Source: Aggregatilineales bacterium
GTDB taxonomy: Bacteria; Chloroflexota; Anaerolineae; Aggregatilineales; Ch27
Assembly: GCA_029976025.1 (NCBI GenBank)
Contig: JARKNX010000136.1
Coordinates: 1-43,729 of the forward strand
Length of the DNA: 43,729 nucleotides
Direction of reading: 5' to 3'
The position numbers and the translations under genes were made by a program. Shown piece by piece: positions 32,016-39,360 of the stretch (position 1 is the stretch's first letter; the number at the start of each line of letters is the position of its first letter). Below the pieces are notes generated by a model. That model saw only the letters and a list, made by a program, of their open reading frames with translations, did no database searches and had not been told where the DNA came from.

Positions 32016-33755
32016 CTATTGGCCGCTGGTGAAATAATTGGATGCTTCGTTCACGTAGACAACCTTGCCGGAGTTCACCCGGACCGGGTTGCCGTTTTCA
32101 TCCGTTTCGACAATCACGTTGCCCGCATCATCGCGCACTATGTTGCCATCCTCGTCCACGACGGGCTGGTCCCACTCAATATAGATCTGGACACGCTTCA
32201 ATCCGTCCTGCCAGTCCAGGATATTGAGCGCCCCCCAGCCGTTGGGCAGATCTTCACCATGATTCTTGATGAGACTCTGGAATTCCCTCATCACAGCCAG
32301 CAGCTCCGGCGCATCCTCCGGAACAGCCGAAATGGTGAAGAATTCCATATTGCGCCCTTCCTGCTCGTACTGCGCAGTAAGAGCCGCAGCCGCAGCCGGA
32401 TCAGCCATGGCTGTGGTGGCGTAAGTGCCGGGCACATACTGATCGAAGGAGATCGCCCGGACCGGGCCGATCCCTTCCATGGGCGCCAACTGCTGGACAA
32501 TCTCCTGATCTCCGGAGGTCTCAACCCCGTATTCGGGCGACCCTATCCAGCTCATGATGACGAACCCCGCCACTGCCAGCATGGACAGGGACAGGCCCAT
32601 CCGCCGGTTGGCATAACGGCGGCTCTTGCCGACATCAATATAGGGATATACCAGCAGGAACAGGAACAACAGCCCCGGGATCACCAGGCCGAAGAATATC
32701 TTATCGCCCAGCTTGAGCATCCCCTGCAGCCAGAGGAAGTACCAGGGCGACGTGGCATGCAGCGGCGTGACCTGCGGATCGGCGTGGCTCTCCAGCGGCG
32801 CGTGATAGAACCAGATCACCAGCACCGTCAGGATGAACGAAACCGCGGCAATCCAGAGAATCTCGTTCGTCAGCACATCCGGCATGAAGTATGTGCGCCG
32901 ATCCAGCGGCACGCGCTTGGCAGTGTCGGTGCCGATTTCCTCCTCCCCCGGCGGCAGGCTGTGCCCGTGCAGGACCACCTTATAGTAGTGCACGCCGAAG
33001 AAGATCAGGCCGATGATGGGCAGCACAAAGACATGCAGCAGGTAGGCGCGCAGCAGGCCGTTCGCCCCGATATCCGGAGCGCCCCGCAGCAGCAGGTTCA
33101 TCGTCGAGCCGACAATCTCGGGCGGCGCGGCCTCGACCATGCTGGTGCCGATTGTCACTGCCCAGAAGGCCAACTGATCCCAGGGCAGCAGGTAGCCGAA
33201 GAAGCTCATGAGCAACGTCACGAGCAGCAGGATCACGCCGGTCACCCAGGTGAACTGGCGGGGGCGTTTATAACTGCCGGTGATGAAGGTCCTTAGCATA
33301 TGCAGGAAGACCACCAGGACCATCGCCTCAGCGCCCAGCCGGTGGATATCGCGCATCACCTGACCGAAGGGGACATTGCTCAAAATGTTGAGCATGTTCT
33401 CATAGGCCACCATCGGCGACGGCGTATAGAACACCATGAGGAACATGCCGGTGATAATCTCGACAGCGAAGAAGTAGGTCGCCAGCCAGCCCAGCCGGAG
33501 AGTGGGATAAATTCCGGTGACCGAGGCGTGATAGTAACTGGGACGCATGTGCATCCAGAAGGCATCCGCATGAGGAGTCAGGCGGGGGTTAGGCCGCCGG
33601 CTGGGCGGGTCTCCTCGGAGCACCTCGCGAATATCCCGGACGCCCAGGCCGGCTGTCACCCGGGTGGTGACATCATCGACCAGATCGCTCACCGCTTTCC
33701 GGGCGCCTTTCTCTTTAATATCATCAAGAAAGGATGGGACAGGTAAAACGGACAT
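32016..33755 (-). CDS. Cytochrome b of a Rieske/cytochrome b complex, with C-terminal extension
   Basis: A 579-residue fused cytochrome b (b6 plus subunit IV). Heme ligands His138 and His152 (RDIHRLGAEAM...FLHML) and His241 and His256 (YLLHVFVLP...GVHYY); the 15-residue step in the second pair is b6-like. The quinol-site PEWY is SPWY (336-339, TSPWYFLWLQG). After the last helix comes about 160 soluble residues ending in DEDGN/ENGN-type degenerate repeats. Start ATG 33755 has GAGGAG at 7 nt. With the Rieske and diheme proteins it oxidises quinol, probably menaquinol, at the cytoplasmic membrane. Confidence 0.94.
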   Translation of the reverse strand: MSVLPVPSFLDDIKEKGARKAVSDLVDDVTTRVTAGLGVRDIREVLRGDPPSRRPNPRLTPHADAFWMHMRPSYYHASVTGIYPTLRLGWLATYFFAVEIITGMFLMVFYTPSPMVAYENMLNILSNVPFGQVMRDIHRLGAEAMVLVVFLHMLRTFITGSYKRPRQFTWVTGVILLLVTLLMSFFGYLLPWDQLAFWAVTIGTSMVEAAPPEIVGSTMNLLLRGAPDIGANGLLRAYLLHVFVLPIIGLIFFGVHYYKVVLHGHSLPPGEEEIGTDTAKRVPLDRRTYFMPDVLTNEILWIAAVSFILTVLVIWFYHAPLESHADPQVTPLHATSPWYFLWLQGMLKLGDKIFFGLVIPGLLFLFLLVYPYIDVGKSRRYANRRMGLSLSMLAVAGFVIMSWIGSPEYGVETSGDQEIVQQLAPMEGIGPVRAISFDQYVPGTYATTAMADPAAAAALTAQYEQEGRNMEFFTISAVPEDAPELLAVMREFQSLIKNHGEDLPNGWGALNILDWQDGLKRVQIYIEWDQPVVDEDGNIVRDDAGNVIVETDENGNPVRVNSGKVVYVNEASNYFTSGQ

Positions 33756-33848
33756 TCGTGCACTCCTCATGACTCTGGCGAACTACACCAGACAAAAGGG
33801 ACTGTCCTGAACACTACTGGATTTTACCCGGGATTCTCTCGTCCCTGC

Positions 33849-33878
33849 GACCGTTCCAGGATACACTCTGGAACGGTC
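33849..33878. repeat. Perfect 11-bp palindrome between the Rieske and cytochrome b genes
   Basis: GACCGTTCCAG (33849-33859) and CTGGAACGGTC (33868-33878) are exact reverse complements with an 8-nt loop. No T-tract follows on either strand. It could be an operator, an mRNA processing or stabilising hairpin that sets subunit ratios, or a repeat unit. A CTGGAACG half-copy lies at 34617-34624, upstream of the Rieske promoter. Confidence 0.7.
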
Positions 33879-33911
33879 CATCGGGGACAGGCCCCCACAG
33901 GGAACAAAAGA

Positions 33912-34523
33912 CTAGGTGTACTCTCTACCGGCCGGGGGTCCCTGAATCTTCTGGCCGGTGCGCACCACATACTGCACGACCTGAGACGGCTCCTCCAGGT
34001 GCAGCATACCGTATTCATCAGCTGCAACTTCCGAGCCGTCCTGCAGCACCGCGCTCAGCTCGAACCGGTCGAGGCTGCGCGGCGCTGGCCCTTCAATGTA
34101 AATCCCGTCAGCGCGGAACTTGGAACCATGGCAGGGGCACTCAAAACGGCCGTTCGTGCCTACCCACTTGAACAGACAGCCCAGGTGCGTGCACACCTTG
34201 TACAGCGCGGCAACGCCGGCCTCCGTATTGGAAAACCAGAACCGGCCTTGCGGGTTGTCAGCAGGGGCGCTCCCCAAAGGGGGGAGCTGTGAACCCGGGA
34301 TAAAGAAGTCGCCGCCAAATTCACCCGCCCGAAAGCGCGGCAGCAGAAACCAGACTATGGTGGCTGCCGAAGCGCCCAGCAGCATGACAATAGACGCCCC
34401 CCAGATGTAGTAGAGGAATTCGCGGCGGCTTATGCTATAGCTGTCATCGGGCTGGTCCCCCGGCGACGTATCGGCCCGGGCAGAGTGAACAGCGGGAGGC
34501 TTATCCCCGGCAATCGTGGTCAT
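33912..34523 (-). CDS. Rieske [2Fe-2S] protein
   Basis: A 203-residue Rieske subunit. An N-terminal twin-arginine-like sequence SRREFLYYIWGAS (residues 32-44) is followed by one helix, then the cluster-binding boxes CTHLGC (111-116) and CPCHGS (129-134). It transfers electrons from quinol at the Qo site of cytochrome b to the diheme cytochrome. ATG 34523 follows GAGGAGGG at 6 nt; the adjacent TTG at 34526 is less likely. It is first gene of the complex III-like operon, 156 bp before cytochrome b. Confidence 0.96.
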   Translation of the reverse strand: MTTIAGDKPPAVHSARADTSPGDQPDDSYSISRREFLYYIWGASIVMLLGASAATIVWFLLPRFRAGEFGGDFFIPGSQLPPLGSAPADNPQGRFWFSNTEAGVAALYKVCTHLGCLFKWVGTNGRFECPCHGSKFRADGIYIEGPAPRSLDRFELSAVLQDGSEVAADEYGMLHLEEPSQVVQYVVRTGQKIQGPPAGREYT

Positions 34524-34571
34524 CAAAAGCCCTCCTCAAAGAGTCACACACCAGCAAGAATGATCCTGTGA

Positions 34572-34600
34572 AGTATAGCACATGGTGTAATAGGACGCAA
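34572..34600 (-). promoter_or_regulatory. Promoter of the Rieske/cytochrome b operon
   Basis: Minus-strand -35 TTGCGT (complement of 34595-34600), a 17-bp spacer, and a -10 TATACT (complement of 34572-34577, one mismatch). It gives a leader of about 40 nt with the GAGGAGGG ribosome site. Confidence 0.65.
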
Positions 34601-34713
34601 ATTAGATATCATTAGTCTGGAACGATTACAGGTCGGATTGATTGCATTTTACACACGATTCCTTACTTGCTCCTCCCCCTCTCCCGCGCGATAATAACAC
34701 CGTGGTGGGGCGC

Positions 34714-34779
34714 ATCACGGCCCGCGATGCCGTGATCGAAATCGGAAATACTGGCCGGACGGGCGAATATGCCGGCCAG
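34714..34779 (+). repeat. Two consecutive hairpins upstream of the RNase D gene
   Basis: ATCACGG/CCGTGAT (34714-34720 and 34730-34736; 9-nt loop) and CTGGCCGG/CCGGCCAG (34751-34758 and 34772-34779; 13-nt loop) are both exact. They lie 40-105 bp before the start codon, so they would form a structured leader if transcription begins upstream of them. Confidence 0.55.
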
Positions 34780-34819
34780 AATCGTACTTATGATATCCCA
34801 ATATACGAGGTACTTACTT

Positions 34820-35986
34820 ATGGATGTTGCTCTCCGCGCCGGCATGATTACCAGCACCGCCAGTCTGGCCAGACATGCCGACCGATGGGCCCGCGAGCCA
34901 TTGCTGGCAATTGATACCGAATCGAACAGCCTGCACGCTTACCAGGAGCAGGTCTGCCTGATCCAGCTATCGACCACCCGGCAGGACTATATCATCGATC
35001 CGCTGCGGGTTGAAAATCTGGACCCGCTGGGGGAGCTGCTGGCTGACCCGAATATTGAAAAAGTATTTCACGCCGCCGAATACGATATTATGTGCCTCAA
35101 ACGCGACTTCGGCTTCGCCTTTGCCACGCTGTTCGACACCATGCTGGCCGCCCGTATATGCGGGGCCTCCAACCTGGGCCTGGCCAGTATGCTCAACGAG
35201 CAGTTTGGGGTCACGATCAACAAGAAATATCAGCGGGCTAACTGGGGGGAGCGCCCTCTTTCCGAAGAGATGCTGCGCTATGCTCAGCTCGATACGCACT
35301 ACCTGCCCGCCCTGCGCGACACCTGGAAAGACCGCCTGATACAGATGGGGCGTTGGGAGGAGGCCTGCGAGAGCTTCGCCGAGCTTCAGAGCATCCCGCC
35401 CGCAGCTCAGGGCTTCAACCCGGAAGGGTACTGGCGCTTCAATGGAGCGTATCTGCTCAAGCCGGCCCAGATCGCCACGCTCCGTGAGCTTTATCTGATG
35501 CGCGAAGAGCTTGCCCGTCAGCAGGATATGCCGCCGTTCAAGGTCCTGTCTGATAAAACGCTGATGGATCTGGCGCTCCATCCGGCTGTCGATCTGGAGG
35601 CCCTGCGATCGGTGCCGGGCATGACCTCTGGCCAGGTGCGGCGGTACGGGCAGAATATCCTCAAGGCGTTCCGGCGCGGCCAGAGCGCGAAGCCGCCGAA
35701 CCGCCCGCCTGCTCCTCAGCGCCCTGATGACGATATCATCGCCCGCTTTGAGGCCCTCCATCTCTGGCGCAAACAGCGCGCCCAGCAACGCGGCGTTGAA
35801 TCGGACATCATCATCTCCAAGGACGCCCTGTGGGCGCTGGCCCGCCAGGCGCCGCAGTCAGAAGAAGACCTGGCCGGCATCGCGGAGATCGGCCCTTGGA
35901 AGGCCAGCACCTATGGAGAAGAAATCCTGACTGTGCTCGCCCGTGTCAACGGCAACGGGCATAACGAGAAGACCTGGCGGCGTTGA
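34820..35986 (+). CDS. rnd: Ribonuclease D-like 3'-5' exoribonuclease
   Basis: A 388-residue protein with a DEDDy exonuclease domain: LLAIDTESNS (Asp32, Glu34), FHAAEYDIMCL (Asp89), and YAQLDTHYL (Tyr154, Asp158). Two helical HRDC-like units follow, around 225-295 (REELARQQDMPPFKVLSDKTL) and 320-380 (RKQRAQQRGVESDIIISKDAL). RNase D trims tRNA and stable RNA 3' ends. ATG 34820 is chosen for GAGG 9 nt upstream; the open frame extends further up. It precedes a beta-CASP nuclease-like gene by 41 bp. Confidence 0.92.
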   Translation: MDVALRAGMITSTASLARHADRWAREPLLAIDTESNSLHAYQEQVCLIQLSTTRQDYIIDPLRVENLDPLGELLADPNIEKVFHAAEYDIMCLKRDFGFAFATLFDTMLAARICGASNLGLASMLNEQFGVTINKKYQRANWGERPLSEEMLRYAQLDTHYLPALRDTWKDRLIQMGRWEEACESFAELQSIPPAAQGFNPEGYWRFNGAYLLKPAQIATLRELYLMREELARQQDMPPFKVLSDKTLMDLALHPAVDLEALRSVPGMTSGQVRRYGQNILKAFRRGQSAKPPNRPPAPQRPDDDIIARFEALHLWRKQRAQQRGVESDIIISKDALWALARQAPQSEEDLAGIAEIGPWKASTYGEEILTVLARVNGNGHNEKTWRR

Positions 35987-36027
35987 GCGCCCCCGGGAAG
36001 TGACCCGCGTTTACAGGAGCAGGGACC

Positions 36028-37440
36028 ATGATCAAGCTCACTTTTCACGGCGCCGCCGGGACAGTCACCGGCTCCCAGCATCTTATCGAAGTCAACGGCA
36101 AGCGCCTCCTTCTGGACTGCGGACTGTACCAGGGCAAGCGCAAAGAAGCCTTTGAGCGCAACCGCCAGCTCCCATTTGACCCGGCCTCGCTGGACGCCGT
36201 CGTCCTGTCGCACGCCCACATCGATCATTCGGGCAACCTGCCGACGCTGGCCAAACACGGCTTCAAAGGCGATATCACCTGTACGCCGGCCACCCGCGAT
36301 CTGTGTGCCGCCATGCTGCTGGACAGTGCCCATATCCAGGAAAAAGACGTTGAGTTCGTCAATCGTCGGCGCGCGCGCCAGGGGCAGAATCTGTTCGAGC
36401 CGCTGTATACCCAGCCCGACGCTCTGGAAGTCATGCGTTCTTTCGCCACCCTCAGCTACGACCGCCCGCGCGAGATTCTACCGGGCGTCCACCTGACCCT
36501 GATCGATGCCGGCCATATGCTGGGCAGCGCCACGGTCATCCTGGACATCGAGGAGCAGGCCGAACGTCGGCAGTTGCGCCTGGTCTTCAGCGGCGATATC
36601 GGCAAGAAAAACGCCCCGATCATCCGCGATCCGGTCCCGGTCAGGGACGGCGCGGACGTCCTGATCATGGAAAGCACCTACGGCAACCGGCTGCACCCGG
36701 CTGATGAAGACACCGAGCGCGAGCTGGAGCGCATTATCAACGATACTTACAGGCGAGGCGGCTGCATCATTATCCCGGCTTTTGCCGTGGGGCGAACCCA
36801 GACTATCGTCTACTCCCTGCACCGGCTTTATAACAAGCGAGATATCCCGGCTGTCCCGATCTTTGTGGACAGCCCGCTGGCGACCGATGTGACCAGCGTG
36901 TTCCGCCTGCATCAGGAGACGTATGACGAGGAGATGCGCCAGTTTCTGCTGACCGATGACGATCAAAACCCGTTCGGCTTCCAGACCCTCCGTTACACCC
37001 GGTCCGTGGAAGAATCCAAAGCGCTGAATTTTCTGCGGGAGCCGGCTATCATCATCAGCGCCAGCGGCATGATGGAAAACGGCCGCGTGCTGCACCACCT
37101 GCGGAACCGCATCTCCGACCCCCGCACCACCGTTATCATCGTCGGCTGGCAGGCGCCGGATACCCTGGGCCGCCGGCTGGTCGAAGGGGCGGAGAAAGTC
37201 CGCATCTTTGGCGAAGAGATCGAGAATCGCGCCCATGTGGAGACCCTGCTCGGCTTCAGCGGGCACGCTGACCGAAACGGGTTGCTGGAATGGGCGGGCG
37301 CTATGGAGAAGAAACCGGCCCGCACGTTCCTCGTCCATGGCGAGCCGGAAGCCGCCTCGGCGCTGGCGGACGCGCTGAAAGCGGAGACAGGCTTCAGCGC
37401 AGTCGATATCCCGGTCCTGCATCAGTCGTTTGAGGTCTGA
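36028..37440 (+). CDS. Beta-CASP metallo-beta-lactamase-fold RNA-processing protein
   Basis: A 470-residue protein of the YsgA/CPSF-like group. Metallo-beta-lactamase motif SHAHIDHSG (61-69; His62, His64, Asp66, His67), LIDAGHMLGSA with a further His, FSGDIG with Asp, then the beta-CASP domain with MESTYGNR, IIPAFAVGRTQ, ISASGMMENGR, and GFSGHADRNGL. The family comprises endo/exonucleases processing RNA 3' ends. AGGAG precedes the ATG. It probably shares an operon with RNase D, giving two RNA-processing enzymes together. Confidence 0.92.
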   Translation: MIKLTFHGAAGTVTGSQHLIEVNGKRLLLDCGLYQGKRKEAFERNRQLPFDPASLDAVVLSHAHIDHSGNLPTLAKHGFKGDITCTPATRDLCAAMLLDSAHIQEKDVEFVNRRRARQGQNLFEPLYTQPDALEVMRSFATLSYDRPREILPGVHLTLIDAGHMLGSATVILDIEEQAERRQLRLVFSGDIGKKNAPIIRDPVPVRDGADVLIMESTYGNRLHPADEDTERELERIINDTYRRGGCIIIPAFAVGRTQTIVYSLHRLYNKRDIPAVPIFVDSPLATDVTSVFRLHQETYDEEMRQFLLTDDDQNPFGFQTLRYTRSVEESKALNFLREPAIIISASGMMENGRVLHHLRNRISDPRTTVIIVGWQAPDTLGRRLVEGAEKVRIFGEEIENRAHVETLLGFSGHADRNGLLEWAGAMEKKPARTFLVHGEPEAASALADALKAETGFSAVDIPVLHQSFEV

Positions 37441-37445
37441 GCATC

Positions 37446-37664
37446 ATGAGCGACAACCAGAGCATCTTCTCCCAGGACTGGCGCGACTGTCTGCGCGCGC
37501 ACTACATGCACGTCATCCGCACCAACGACAGCGTGACCGAGCCGACCCTGCATCAGATTCTGCTGAACGTCGGATTTAGCGAAGACGAAATCAAAGAGAT
37601 GGCGATCGTGGCCCGAATGCGCGACACGGACGCCACGCCGGGCGAGCTGCCCGGGCTGGCCTGA
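37446..37664 (+). CDS. Small protein of unknown function
   Basis: A 72-residue acidic protein starting 5 bp after the beta-CASP stop. It has no Cys pair and no membrane helix; it is predicted helical with the segment TLHQILLNVGFSEDEIKEM (about 39-57), which looks like a small helical docking module. The start ATG (MSDNQSIF) has GAGC as the nearest purine-rich element, so it may be translationally coupled. The conserved-looking wording VIRTNDSVTEPTLHQIL suggests a real gene. Function unknown. Confidence 0.65.
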   Translation: MSDNQSIFSQDWRDCLRAHYMHVIRTNDSVTEPTLHQILLNVGFSEDEIKEMAIVARMRDTDATPGELPGLA

Positions 37665-37680
37665 CAGCGCCCGGCAGAGC

Positions 37681-38547
37681 ATGGACATGGCCCGCGACTT
37701 CCAGGCGCCCCGGCAGCCCTCTGTCGAGCTGCCGATTGGCGAGGGAGTGACTGATCCCGCCTTCTGGGAGCTGGATCGCCGGCTGCCGCGCTGGGCGCGA
37801 CGCTCCAACCCGATTGTACGGCGGCATCTGGGCGGCTTTCTGAGCGCCCCGCTCCCCGAGATGGACACCCTGGCCCGGATCGTGATCGTACAGATCGGGC
37901 TGGTCGCTGTTTCGCTGCTGTTCCCGGCTCTCCTTGAAATAACCGCCCTGGTTGGCATGGTATCGTTCGTCGCCCTGCCAATCTGCATGGGCATGTATGT
38001 CTGGTCGTTGTTCAGCATCAGCCGCGACGCCGCCAGCGCCATGATAGACGAGCGCCAGTCACAGGCCCTCGATACGCTGCGCACCACGCCTATTCCGCTT
38101 CCCTCCATCCTGCTGAGCAAGATCGCCGCCGCTATCTGGCAACAGGCTTTCAACCTGGACACGATCATCCTGGCGACCGCTGTGCTCAGCCTGGCCCCGA
38201 TCACGATTGAGATCGCCACCCTCTACCCCCCGGAGAAGCACGTACTCGCCACGCGTCTGCTGATCGCCGCTGGCGTGGCGACATCTACCCTGCGGCTTTT
38301 CATTGAGCCGCTGATGGTCGGCGCGCTGGGGGTGCTGGCGGGGAGCGTCGCCGATCTTAAAGCATCAGCCATCACCTGGGCCGCCCTGCTCAGCGGATCG
38401 TATTTCGTGCTGATCAACCTGCCCCGCTTCATACCGCTGCCCTGGTCCTACCGTCTGGTGATCGAATCGGCGCTGCCGCTGGCCCTGCCCCTCCTGATTG
38501 CGGGCGGCGCGCTGTTCCTCGCTCATCGCCTGCTGACTCAGGAATAA
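37681..38547 (+). CDS. Orphan ABC-2-like integral membrane protein
   Basis: A 288-residue protein with a 60-residue cytoplasmic N-terminus, then about six helices (first around 65-80, last at about 270-284). The segment IDERQSQALDTLRTTPIPLPSILLSKI, placed after the second helix, is the ABC-2 permease hallmark (compare ERLDGTLQRLIVMPIRRSQIIGGK in the exporter of this window). No ATPase is nearby, so it would need a partner elsewhere. ATGs at 37681 and 37687 are both possible. Substrate unknown. Confidence 0.7.
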   Translation: MDMARDFQAPRQPSVELPIGEGVTDPAFWELDRRLPRWARRSNPIVRRHLGGFLSAPLPEMDTLARIVIVQIGLVAVSLLFPALLEITALVGMVSFVALPICMGMYVWSLFSISRDAASAMIDERQSQALDTLRTTPIPLPSILLSKIAAAIWQQAFNLDTIILATAVLSLAPITIEIATLYPPEKHVLATRLLIAAGVATSTLRLFIEPLMVGALGVLAGSVADLKASAITWAALLSGSYFVLINLPRFIPLPWSYRLVIESALPLALPLLIAGGALFLAHRLLTQE

Positions 38548-38570
38548 AACCCTACCGTCCACCCTCCGCC

Positions 38571-38581
38571 TGTGCTATAAT
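38571..38581 (+). promoter_or_regulatory. Extended -10 promoter of tadA
   Basis: A perfect TATAAT at 38576-38581 preceded by TGC (TGn extended -10). No good -35 is visible. Only 10 nt separate it from the GTG start, so the transcript would have almost no leader. Confidence 0.65.
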
Positions 38582-38591
38582 TCCCCGCGCT

Positions 38592-39083
38592 GTGGAAGAG
38601 TCCCTGACGCTGAATGACGCTGTCTGGATGGGCGCGGCCCTGGCCGAAGCCCGAACGGCCCTCGAGCATGATGATGTGCCTATCGGGGCTGTCGCTGTCC
38701 TGCGAGGCGCGATCATCGGCGCGGGGCGCAACCGGCGCGAAGCTGAACAGGACCCCACCGCCCATGCTGAGATGATCGCCATCCGGCAGGCGGCCCGGCA
38801 TATCGGCCGCTGGCGGCTGGACGATGTAACCCTGTACTGCACGCTGGAGCCGTGTGCCATGTGTGCCGGCGCGATGGTGCTGGCCCGGCTGCCCCGGCTG
38901 GTCTATGCCACGCCCGACCCGAAGGCTGGCGCTGCCGGAAGCGTGCTGGATATCCTGGCTCATCCGCGACTCAACCATCGGGTGCAGGTGACTGTCCTGG
39001 AAGGTGGCATCGCGGAAGAAGCAGCAGACCTGCTGCGCACATTCTTTCAGTCGCTGCGCGCGGCAGGCAAAAATGGCCGGTGA
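38592..39083 (+). CDS. tadA: tRNA-specific adenosine deaminase
   Basis: A 163-residue zinc deaminase: TAHAEM with His58 and catalytic Glu60, and PCAMC (Cys88, Cys91) complete the zinc site; the motif DDVPIGAVAV (27-36) is typical of TadA. It converts A34 to inosine in tRNA-Arg(ACG). The GTG start gives the normal N-terminal length, but no Shine-Dalgarno precedes it and the -10 element is 10 nt away, so it looks leaderless. Followed after 25 bp by tRNA-Ser. Confidence 0.93.
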   Translation: MEESLTLNDAVWMGAALAEARTALEHDDVPIGAVAVLRGAIIGAGRNRREAEQDPTAHAEMIAIRQAARHIGRWRLDDVTLYCTLEPCAMCAGAMVLARLPRLVYATPDPKAGAAGSVLDILAHPRLNHRVQVTVLEGGIAEEAADLLRTFFQSLRAAGKNGR

Positions 39084-39108
39084 CGGCCTGTATCACGCAG
39101 TGCAATTC

Positions 39109-39200
<92 letters not shown>

Positions 39201-39253
39201 AGTTTCGCCTATCCGCCGGTCAGGACTGCCACACTATAAAGCGGCAGCCAGCG

Positions 39254-39280
39254 ACAGCCCTTGATTTTTCGGCTGTTTTG
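39254..39280 (+). terminator. Weak terminator after tRNA-Ser
   Basis: ACAGCC (39254-39259) pairs with GGCTGT (39271-39276) over an 11-nt loop, followed by TTT. The short stem and short T-tract keep confidence low. Confidence 0.4.
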
Positions 39281-39327
39281 CACAATGCCCCCGCCGCACC
39301 GGATTCCCTCTGACGGGCATGATCCTG

Positions 39328-39333
39328 TATAAT
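39328..39333 (+). promoter_or_regulatory. -10 element of the solute-binding lipoprotein gene
   Basis: A perfect TATAAT preceded directly by TG; no convincing -35. It lies 27 bp before the ATG, which has GGAG about 11 nt upstream. Confidence 0.5.
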
Positions 39334-39360
39334 CTCCCCCTATTCGGAGAAAAAAAGTTT

